Of a DNA stretch of 7,737 bases, positions 1-6,239 are shown in pieces. Within the stretch, counting starts at the first letter, position 1. Every line of letters starts with the position of its first letter. Both the position numbers and the translations under genes were made by a program. The notes under the pieces were generated by a model, which saw only the letters and a program-made list of their open reading frames with translations, searched no databases and was not told the origin of the DNA. This DNA is from Spirochaetota bacterium (GTDB taxonomy: Bacteria; Spirochaetota; JAGLSM01), in assembly GCA_023135745.1 (NCBI GenBank), contig JAGLSM010000087.1, positions 1 through 7,737 on the forward strand. The letters are read 5' to 3'.

Positions 1-1718
1 AGGTCTTTAGCCTGATTAACTGCTTTTTCAGCGTTAGTTAAATATCGAAAAATTTGATCATTAGGACTTAAATGTATTAACGCGAGAGATATATTGCCCA
101 TAATACCGGTTATTACATTGTTAAAATCATGGGCAATGCCGCTTGCAAGAATACCCAGGGATTCGAGTTTATGCGCTTTTTGAAGTTCATATTCCATTTT
201 TCGTTTTTCAGTAATATCCCGGAAGACAAGAACACTGCCGATAATTTTACTGTCTTTATTATGTATTGGTGCGGAGCTGTCTTCTATATTTCTTTCTGTG
301 CCGTCTCTGGCGACTAAAATAGTATTATCAAAGATGTTCACAGATTCGTTGTTTTTTATTACTTTTTCAAAAGGGTTTTTAATTTTTTTACCTGTTTCTT
401 CATTTATAATATGAAAAACATCATTTAAAAACATTCCGATTGCGTCTGCCCGATTCCAGCCTGTTAGTTTTTCTGCGACTTTATTTATAAGAATTATTTT
501 ACCATGTATATCAGTGGTAATCATTCCATCACTGATACTTCTTAAGGTTACAGCAAGATGTTCTTTTTCAGCAAGCAATTCTTCCTCTGCGTGTTTACGT
601 TCAGTAATATCTCTTCCAAAACTGACAGTGCCGATAATTTTTTCATCCTTAAAAATAGGAGCAGTGTTGACTGATAAAACTATTTCATTATATTTTCCTT
701 TTATTCTAACCTCATATTGTTGGGGTTTACCCAACATTGTTTGTTGAAAGACTCTGGTTACTGTTTCAATATCATCAGGGTGAATAAGAGGGGCAAAAGA
801 CTTTCCTTTCCAGTTTTCAAATTTATAACCTGTAATAACTTCTGATTGATGGTTAAAAAATGTAAAATTTGCCTGAGTGTCCAATGTCCAGACCATATCA
901 TGAGCTTTTTCAATCATTGTGCGGTAGCGTTCTTCGCTTTCCTGCAGTGCGTCTTCTGTCTGTCTTCGTTTTGTTATATCCCTGAAAACAAGAACAACGC
1001 CAATGATATTTCCCTTCTCATCTTTAATAGGCGCGCCGCTGTCATCTATGGATATCCTTTTTCCGTCTCTGGCTATCAGTATTGTGTGGTTTGCTAGGCC
1101 AACAATAACACCTTCCCGGAGTACTTTTGTTACAGGACTTTCAACCTTTTTACCTGTTTTTTCATTTACAATATTAAAAATTTTATTTATAGGTTTTCCA
1201 AAACAATCTTTTTGTGTACAACCTGTAAGTATTTCAGCAATGGGATTCATAAAGGTTATAATGCCCCTAGTGTCAGTAGTAATCACAGCATCGCCTATAC
1301 TTAGAAGCGTTGTATTAAGGTATTGTTCATTGTCTTTTAATTTCTTTTCTATCCTATGCTTATAAAGACCCATTTCAATAGTAATTTGTAATTCTCTTTC
1401 CTGGAAAGGTTTTAAGATATAGCCGTAGGGTTCTGTTATTTTCGCGCGTTGTAATGTTTTTTCATCCGCGAATGCGGTAAGATATATTATGGGAATATTA
1501 AAGCGATTTCTGATTTGTTTGGCTGTTTCTATGCCGTCAGCATTGCCGTCTAATACTATGTCCATCAATACTAAATCCGGACGCATCTCTTCTGTTTTTT
1601 TAATTGCATCTTCACTCGAAGAAGATATTCCAACAACAGTATAGCCCAGGGTTTTTAATATATTCTGTATATCTTTGGCAACAATTCCTTCATCTTCTAC
1701 AATCAGTATTTTTGACAT
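1..1718 (-). CDS. Receiver-PAS-PAS-PAS histidine kinase (partial, C-terminus beyond left edge)
   Basis: A hybrid sensor kinase read leftward from an ATG at 1718-1716; the frame stays open to the window edge, giving 572 visible residues. Residues 1-120 form a response-regulator receiver: acidic D9/E10, phospho-acceptor D53 (VLMDIVLDG), T81 and K103 (LKPF). Three PAS domains follow at about 130-250, 258-375 and 382-508, each ending in a RDITxxR-type motif. PAS1 and PAS3 resemble each other (shared ETGKK/KTGKK, ILIARDG/ILVARDG and FRDIT segments). A HisKA dimerisation helix follows with H-box GIAHDFNN, phospho-acceptor H530. The ATPase domain is not in the window. No membrane segment is visible, so the protein is probably cytoplasmic. 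A GAAAGG ribosome binding site lies about 10 bases upstream. The start is 38 bases after the upstream kinase stop, so the two are probably co-transcribed. The signal sensed cannot be read from sequence. Confidence 0.93.
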   Translation of the reverse strand, partial: MSKILIVEDEGIVAKDIQNILKTLGYTVVGISSSSEDAIKKTEEMRPDLVLMDIVLDGNADGIETAKQIRNRFNIPIIYLTAFADEKTLQRAKITEPYGYILKPFQERELQITIEMGLYKHRIEKKLKDNEQYLNTTLLSIGDAVITTDTRGIITFMNPIAEILTGCTQKDCFGKPINKIFNIVNEKTGKKVESPVTKVLREGVIVGLANHTILIARDGKRISIDDSGAPIKDEKGNIIGVVLVFRDITKRRQTEDALQESEERYRTMIEKAHDMVWTLDTQANFTFFNHQSEVITGYKFENWKGKSFAPLIHPDDIETVTRVFQQTMLGKPQQYEVRIKGKYNEIVLSVNTAPIFKDEKIIGTVSFGRDITERKHAEEELLAEKEHLAVTLRSISDGMITTDIHGKIILINKVAEKLTGWNRADAIGMFLNDVFHIINEETGKKIKNPFEKVIKNNESVNIFDNTILVARDGTERNIEDSSAPIHNKDSKIIGSVLVFRDITEKRKMEYELQKAHKLESLGILASGIAHDFNNVITGIMGNISLALIHLSPNDQIFRYLTNAEKAVNQAKD

Positions 1719-1756
1719 TGCTTTAGCGCCTTTCTATTATTTTAAAATATCATACT

Positions 1757-4015
1757 TTAAACCTTTTTTAATGGAGTAAATACAATCTTAAATTCTGTTT
1801 TATTATTTCTATCCAGACTGATTGTACCTTTAAGCTGATTTACTAAAGTTATTACTAATTGAAAGCCTAATGTTTCTGTTTTTCGAAAATCCAGATTTTT
1901 TGGGAAACCAATACCATTATCACTTATAATTACTGTATATATATTATTATGTAAACGAAGATTAATACCTATTTCACCTTTTTTATTTTCAGGAAATGCA
2001 TGTTTCAGGGAATTTGAAATAAGTTCATTAATTATTAAACCACAGGGAATCGCAGTATCTATACCTAATAAAACATTGGTAACATTTATCTTTAAAGTGA
2101 TTGTTTCAGCGCTGACTCCATATGCACGGAATAAATTCACTGTCAGACCCTGAATATATTCGGAAAAGTCGATCTTCGCCATATCTTTGGATTGATACAA
2201 TTTTTCATGGATAAGCGCCATGGATTTTACGCGGTTCTGGCTTTCCTTAAATATTTCAAGCGATTGTTTATCTTTTATATATCCGATCTGAAGATTAAGC
2301 AGGCTGGAAATGACCTGTAAATTATTTTTAACTCTGTGATGAATTTCTTTAAGAAGCACTTCCTTTTCAGTTAGTGATGTTCTGATTTGTTCTTCAGCAT
2401 GTTTGCGTTCTGTTATATCCTGTCCCTGTGCTATTGTTGCTATGAGTGTTTCACCATCTTGGACATATATATTTGCGGAGTTCCATAGCACCAGTCGTAT
2501 ATTTCCATCTTTGCGAAGAATAGGTATTTCTACCGACTCCCAGTATTCACCGCTTAAGGCGCGCTCGATTTTGTCTAATGACTCTTCTCTGCTTGAGTCA
2601 GGGAATATCATGTGCAGTTTTTGACCGATAACTTCACTGGTTTTATAGCCTGTCAGGCGTTCAATAGCATGGTTAAATTGTGATATCCTGAATTTCGGGT
2701 CCCATACAATGATTGGAGCATTGGCATAGTTAATCAGGTTCTCAAGATAATCGCGTGTTTCTCTTAATTTTTCTGCTGTTTGCTGACGTTCGTTTATTTC
2801 GCACTGGAGATTTTTGTTGGCTGTCTTTAACGCGTCTGTACGTTCTTCTACAAGATCTTCAAGATGATCACGGTATGTTGCCAGTTCTTCCTCTGACCGT
2901 TTACGTTCAGTGATATCCTTAAAATCTTCAACAATCCCGATAAGTTTGCCATTTGGTTTTTGAAATGGTGTTGCTGTCAGAATACATGGAATTTTATTGC
3001 CGTCATTACTGTTTACTATTACTTCACATTCAACGCGTTTCTTATGATGGAGTATCTGTGTTAAAGGGCAATCGGGTGTGTGGCATAATTTGGCACAAGT
3101 TATCATGTCATAGCATTTTTTACCGACTGTGTTATCTTTATTAATTTTTGTAAGGGTTGAAAAAGTATCATTTATACGAAGAACTGTAAAATCTTTATCT
3201 ATCACACGCATTCCGTCAGCAGCAGTGTTGAATATCTGATTAAGCTGTGTATGGGCAAGTTTTGTTGACTCTTCCGCCTTTTTACGTTCTGTAATATCCT
3301 GTCCCTGAGCAATGGTGGATAAAAGAGTAGTCCCGTCTTCAGCATATATATTAGCTGAGTTCCAGAGTATTAGTCTGGTGTTACTGTCTTTGCGAATAAT
3401 CAGGATTTCTTCTGTATCCCAGTGTTTACCATTCAATATTTTTTCGATTTTTTGAAGTAATTTCTTTTTTTTCCTGGAGTAGAAAATAGATGTCAGGGGT
3501 TTACCAATCAGCTCAGCCTCGCTATAGCCGGTTATGCGTTCGAGAGCAGTATTTACTAATGTGATTTTTCCTTTGTTGTCCCAGACCATGATAGGTGCGT
3601 TCGCATAGTGGATAAGGGTATCAAGATAATCGCGGGTTTTTTGTAAATTTTGCTGAATCTTTAAATTACGTTCCCTCAATATTCCAACTACAAAACTGAC
3701 CGCGATAAACATACCTGATCTTAAATAATCTGATATTGATGAAGCGCCAATGTCTGATATATTATGAGAAGCTATTAGCCATATACTAAGGAACACGGCC
3801 AGCCAGATACTTCGCTTACCCCACAGAAATGCCGTGTATACTATAGGTACGTAAAAAAAGTGAGTGAATACAATTTCAATGTTTTTTATAAAATGGCAGT
3901 AATAAGTTATCCCTATACAGATCAGGATAAGTAAAGTTAATGTAATAACTTTTGCAGTATTTTTAATTTTTAGAAGTTGTTTACCCATTTTCAGGATATA
4001 ATTAATTATTGGCAT
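1757..4015 (-). CDS. Membrane-bound multi-PAS sensor histidine kinase, HisKA_2 type
   Basis: A complete 752-residue sensor kinase. Four hydrophobic segments lie at about 22-41, 50-64, 69-84 and 98-112 and anchor it in the inner membrane. They include the HFFYVPIVYTAFLWG stretch, a type seen in many multi-PAS kinases. Then come PAS1 (about 127-245), PAS2 (about 255-370), a coiled coil (about 373-420), PAS3 (about 421-540), HisKA_2 (EIHHRVKNNLQ, phospho-acceptor probably H560) and HATPase_c (N-box around N663/N668, G1 box SDNGIGF at 698-704, G2 near 715-721). PAS1 and PAS3 are a close internal duplication. PAS2 carries four cysteines, C301, C307, C311 and C316. The start is supported by AAGAAGG five bases upstream and by a promoter at 4060-4088. 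It is the first gene of a leftward operon with the receiver-kinase and is divergent from the glutamate synthase-like gene. The ligand is unknown. Confidence 0.95.
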   Translation of the reverse strand: MPIINYILKMGKQLLKIKNTAKVITLTLLILICIGITYYCHFIKNIEIVFTHFFYVPIVYTAFLWGKRSIWLAVFLSIWLIASHNISDIGASSISDYLRSGMFIAVSFVVGILRERNLKIQQNLQKTRDYLDTLIHYANAPIMVWDNKGKITLVNTALERITGYSEAELIGKPLTSIFYSRKKKKLLQKIEKILNGKHWDTEEILIIRKDSNTRLILWNSANIYAEDGTTLLSTIAQGQDITERKKAEESTKLAHTQLNQIFNTAADGMRVIDKDFTVLRINDTFSTLTKINKDNTVGKKCYDMITCAKLCHTPDCPLTQILHHKKRVECEVIVNSNDGNKIPCILTATPFQKPNGKLIGIVEDFKDITERKRSEEELATYRDHLEDLVEERTDALKTANKNLQCEINERQQTAEKLRETRDYLENLINYANAPIIVWDPKFRISQFNHAIERLTGYKTSEVIGQKLHMIFPDSSREESLDKIERALSGEYWESVEIPILRKDGNIRLVLWNSANIYVQDGETLIATIAQGQDITERKHAEEQIRTSLTEKEVLLKEIHHRVKNNLQVISSLLNLQIGYIKDKQSLEIFKESQNRVKSMALIHEKLYQSKDMAKIDFSEYIQGLTVNLFRAYGVSAETITLKINVTNVLLGIDTAIPCGLIINELISNSLKHAFPENKKGEIGINLRLHNNIYTVIISDNGIGFPKNLDFRKTETLGFQLVITLVNQLKGTISLDRNNKTEFKIVFTPLKKV

Positions 4016-4059
4016 AAATGCCTTCTTTTTTAATTACTCTTTTTATAATTTTCAATTTT

Positions 4060-4088
4060 ATTATAGATTGTTTGTGTGCAATATGCAA
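4060..4088 (-). promoter_or_regulatory. Sigma-70-like promoter of the kinase operon
   Basis: On the minus strand, TTGCAT (4088-4083) is separated by exactly 17 bases from a perfect TATAAT (4065-4060). Transcription would start near 4053, leaving a leader of about 38 bases before the ATG at 4015. Spacing and hexamers fit a housekeeping promoter; this is prediction only. Confidence 0.7.
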
Positions 4089-4118
4089 TAGCATACTTCC
4101 ATTATTTTGTAAATAAAT

Positions 4119-4129
4119 AATCCAACGAT
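4119..4129 (+). repeat. Left arm of 11-bp inverted repeat, possible operator
   Basis: The sequence AATCCAACGAT is the exact reverse complement of 4227-4237. It is centred about 70 bases upstream of the predicted start of the kinase operon and about 30 bases upstream of its -35 box, where an activator could bind. The functional role is inference. Confidence 0.5.
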
Positions 4130-4166
4130 TTCGCAATAAATAAAGGTATGCCGAATTTTATATTGA

Positions 4167-4190
4167 GGAGAAAGTAAAGGAGAAAGTAAA
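4167..4190 (+). repeat. Perfect 12-bp tandem direct repeat upstream of the -35 box
   Basis: GGAGAAAGTAAA occurs twice head to tail (4167-4178 and 4179-4190) and ends five bases before the -35 hexamer of the rightward promoter. Tandem sites spaced by about one helical turn next to a -35 box are typical of transcription activators, for example OmpR/PhoB-type regulators. A simple replication-slippage duplication is also possible. Confidence 0.6.
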
Positions 4191-4195
4191 AATTC

Positions 4196-4223
4196 TTGAC
4201 ATATTAATCAGTATGATTATAAT
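4196..4223 (+). promoter_or_regulatory. Strong sigma-70-like promoter of the glutamate synthase-like gene
   Basis: A consensus TTGACA (4196-4201) is followed by 16 bases and a consensus TATAAT (4218-4223). The start point would lie near 4230, giving a leader of about 135 bases. One arm of the inverted repeat (4227-4237) covers the predicted start point, so a bound protein there would be expected to block transcription. Confidence 0.8.
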
Positions 4224-4226
4224 CTG

Positions 4227-4237
4227 ATCGTTGGATT
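4227..4237 (+). repeat. Right arm of 11-bp inverted repeat, over the predicted start point
   Basis: ATCGTTGGATT begins three bases after the -10 box and is the exact reverse complement of 4119-4129, with 97 bases between the arms. A site over +1 fits repression, and two distant matching arms would allow looping. Unproven. Confidence 0.5.
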
Positions 4238-4301
4238 TATAAAACAGCGCATGTCTTTTTACCCATGTTAATAATTCTGGCTATTTGAATTTTATATCAA
4301 T

Positions 4302-4319
4302 TATCTGTCCCGGCAGATA
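4302..4319 (+). other. Small hairpin in the 5' leader
   Basis: TATCTG and CAGATA form a perfect 6-bp stem around a TCCCGG loop, 34 bases before the ribosome binding site. It has no downstream U-run, so it is not an intrinsic terminator. I recognise no riboswitch class. It may stabilise the transcript or be chance. Confidence 0.3.
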
Positions 4320-4353
4320 TTCTGATTTTAAAATAATTTAATACAAAAATGAA

Positions 4354-4359
4354 AAGGAG
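4354..4359 (+). promoter_or_regulatory. Ribosome binding site AAGGAG
   Basis: A consensus AAGGAG lies six bases before the ATG at 4366 and nine before a second in-frame ATG at 4369. Both spacings are acceptable, so the protein may be 546 or 545 residues long. The two possible starts differ by only one methionine. Confidence 0.8.
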
Positions 4360-4365
4360 TTTATC

Positions 4366-6006
4366 ATGATGGTTTGGCCAAAAACTAACGACGCTATTGG
4401 AACGGTTAATAGGGGAAATCCATGTGAATCCGGATTATGTACCCTATGCCGGGCTGATTGTAAGGGAAAGTGCGAAACATGGCTTTCCAGCCTTAAAGGG
4501 AGAAAACTTTTATACCCAAGAGATTTCGGCTCTATTACTGCCGGAAGCTCCAATACAACTCATGTAGGAGTTTCCTATAATTCCTTAAGAATTAATGGTT
4601 ATAATTACGGTGCCCACGGCTTGCCTCAGGGTATTACAAATTCCGAAGATGATTGTATATTTCCGAATGTTTCTCTTGAAACTGAATTCGGCGGTGAAGT
4701 AAAAACAAAGATACGTGTTCCTATGATGACAGGAGCTCTCGGCTCCACATTTATAGCGGCAAAATACTGGGAATCATTTGCAATCGGCGCGGCACTTGTC
4801 GGTTATCCTATTGTAGTTGGAGAAAATGTAGTTGGAGTGGATAAAACAGCGGAGCTTTCCAACGGTAAAATAACAAAAGCGCCGGAACTTGACCGAAGAA
4901 TTGACACATTTTTACGCTACTACGACGGATACGGTGCAATCATAGTACAGTTGAACGTTGAAGATACCAGAAACGGCGTAGCGGAATATGTAATAGAAAA
5001 ATACGGCGACAAGGTTGTAATTGAACTTAAATGGGGACAAGGCGCGAAAGACATTGGCGGTGAGATCCAAGTTACAAGCATCGAATATGCTCAATTTCTG
5101 AAAGACAGAGGATATGTGGTAGATCCTGATCCAGCACTTCCTGAAGTTCAGGAAGCTTTTAAACATGGTGCTATTCAGTCATTTGCAAGACACAGCCGGC
5201 TCGGCTATACCAGTCTTTCATCAGAATCGGAAGTAAAAAAATCATTCATGGAATCAGTTGCTTACCTCCGCAAACTTGGATACAAGCGCATTTCTCTTAA
5301 AACAGGGTCATACGGTATGGAAGCTCTTGCAATGTCAATTAAATACGCTTCTGAAGCAAAACTTGATTTATTAACCATTGACGGATCAGGCGGCGGAACC
5401 GGAATGAGTCCCTGGAACATGATGGAGTCATGGGGAGTTCCTTCTATTAACCTTCACGCTAAGGCGTATGAATACGCGAACATACTTGCAGGCAAAGGTA
5501 AACATGTTGTAGATATGGCGTTTGCCGGCGGCCTTGCAAAAGAAGATCAGATATTCAAGGCGCTTGCTCTTGGCGCTCCGTTTACCAAGCTGGTTTGTAT
5601 GGGCAGATCGCTCATGATTCCGGCTTATCTTGGTTCTAACATTGAAGGTGTTTTAAAACCGGACATGAAAGAAAAACTCAACGGCAACTGGAATGAATTA
5701 CCGCCGGCTGTTAAGGAATTCGGATCAAGTCCTGAAGAAATATTTGCCGGCTACTATGATGTCCAGAAAAAAGTTGGAAAAGATGAGATGAAAAATATCC
5801 CGTTTGGGGCTATTGCCAACTGGACTGCCGCGGATAAACTTGCCGCCGGGGTGCAGCAGTTAATGGCCGGAGCGAGAAAATTTTCTCTTAAGGATATTTC
5901 AAGAAGCGATATATTTGCCGGGAACAGAGAGACGGAAAAGGAAACAGGTATTCCTTACCTCACAGATGTTGCTGATGATGTAGCTAAAAAAATTATGAAG
6001 TCATAA
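4366..6006 (+). CDS. FMN-binding glutamate synthase-like protein (stand-alone, N-terminal Cys cluster)
   Basis: A 546-residue protein of the glutamate synthase FMN-domain family (Glu_synthase, COG0069). The TIM-barrel signatures appear in order: MMTGALGS (120-127), the IELKWGQGAKDIGGEIQ stretch (219-235, compare IKxxQGAKxGxGG in GltB), LKTGSYGMEA (311-320), the loop DGSGGGTGMSP (339-349) and MAFAGGL (384-390). There is no N-terminal class II glutaminase domain, so it cannot release ammonia from glutamine by itself. The cysteine triad that holds the 3Fe-4S cluster in GltB is missing; only C411 remains in that area. Instead C20, C25, C28, C32 and C36 cluster at the N-terminus and may bind an Fe-S cluster or zinc. 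No GltD-like partner is in the window. An ammonia-using or other amino-acid oxidoreductase, or a role like the GltB-related subunit of N-methylglutamate synthase, is possible. The exact reaction is unknown. It has its own consensus promoter and is probably monocistronic. Confidence 0.92.
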   Translation: MMVWPKTNDAIGTVNRGNPCESGLCTLCRADCKGKCETWLSSLKGRKLLYPRDFGSITAGSSNTTHVGVSYNSLRINGYNYGAHGLPQGITNSEDDCIFPNVSLETEFGGEVKTKIRVPMMTGALGSTFIAAKYWESFAIGAALVGYPIVVGENVVGVDKTAELSNGKITKAPELDRRIDTFLRYYDGYGAIIVQLNVEDTRNGVAEYVIEKYGDKVVIELKWGQGAKDIGGEIQVTSIEYAQFLKDRGYVVDPDPALPEVQEAFKHGAIQSFARHSRLGYTSLSSESEVKKSFMESVAYLRKLGYKRISLKTGSYGMEALAMSIKYASEAKLDLLTIDGSGGGTGMSPWNMMESWGVPSINLHAKAYEYANILAGKGKHVVDMAFAGGLAKEDQIFKALALGAPFTKLVCMGRSLMIPAYLGSNIEGVLKPDMKEKLNGNWNELPPAVKEFGSSPEEIFAGYYDVQKKVGKDEMKNIPFGAIANWTAADKLAAGVQQLMAGARKFSLKDISRSDIFAGNRETEKETGIPYLTDVADDVAKKIMKS

Positions 6007-6023
6007 GGTTTACGATAAAAAAT

Positions 6024-6056
6024 AAAAAAGCTGACATTTTTAATGTCAGCTTTTTT
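6024..6056. terminator. Bidirectional intrinsic terminator
   Basis: A perfect 15-bp stem (6024-6038 with 6042-6056) closes on a 3-base loop. The core is GCTGACATT, flanked by six A on the left and six T on the right, so a U-run follows the hairpin in both directions. It begins 17 bases after the stop of the synthase-like gene and lies 18 bases beyond the reconstructed stop of the convergent lipoprotein gene, so it can serve both. Confidence 0.93.
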
Positions 6057-6074
6057 ATTTTCAGGTCAACAATA

Positions 6075-6239
6075 TTATGGAAGTGTTATTAATGCAATCC
6101 GGCCATAGCTGTCTTTTTCACTTGTGTAAAAAACATACCCATTAGTAGCTTCAGTATATAATTCAGGCCAATAATCCCATAATCCCGCGCCCGGATTGCT
6201 TATCTCCTGTTTTACCCATGGTCCTGTAAGAGCTGTGCT
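6075..6239 (-). pseudogene. Out-of-frame C-terminal remainder of the lipoprotein gene
   Basis: After about position 6240 the protein-like sequence continues in another frame. Here STALTGPWVKQE leads to WDYWPELYTEATNGYVFYTS and ends at LITLP before a TAA at 6075-6077. The GPW and YVFYTS strands look like a final beta-propeller blade, whereas the tail read in the upstream frame (KHSSYRTMG onward) does not. Skipping one base at about 6240 joins the two parts into a 431-residue protein. The 3' end of this frame sits neatly next to the terminator, which supports it as the ancestral end. The cause may be a real mutation or a base-call error. Confidence 0.75.

Larger units (their letters stand above)
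4016..4365. promoter_or_regulatory. Divergent intergenic control region
   Basis: A gene-free stretch of 350 bases separates the leftward kinase operon from the rightward glutamate synthase-like gene. It holds two outward-facing promoters, an 11-bp inverted repeat with arms at 4119-4129 and 4227-4237, a 12-bp tandem repeat at 4167-4190, and a small hairpin in the rightward leader at 4302-4319. I see no credible small ORF, tRNA or known riboswitch in it. Confidence 0.75.

Noticed and set aside
129..1365. Several plus-strand open frames (129-317, 514-747, 846-1097, 1003-1365)
   Set aside because: They lie antisense to the continuous receiver-PAS-kinase frame, lack domain-like sequence and have no good ribosome binding site.
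4016..4365. CRISPR array, tRNA or known riboswitch in the divergent region
   Set aside because: The only repeats are one 12-bp tandem pair and one inverted pair; no spacer pattern, cloverleaf or familiar aptamer is visible.
4338..5166. Minus-strand open frames at 4338-4553 and 4912-5166
   Set aside because: They run antisense to the well-supported synthase-like gene, and the first also crosses its ribosome binding site; the protein sequences look like reverse-strand shadows.
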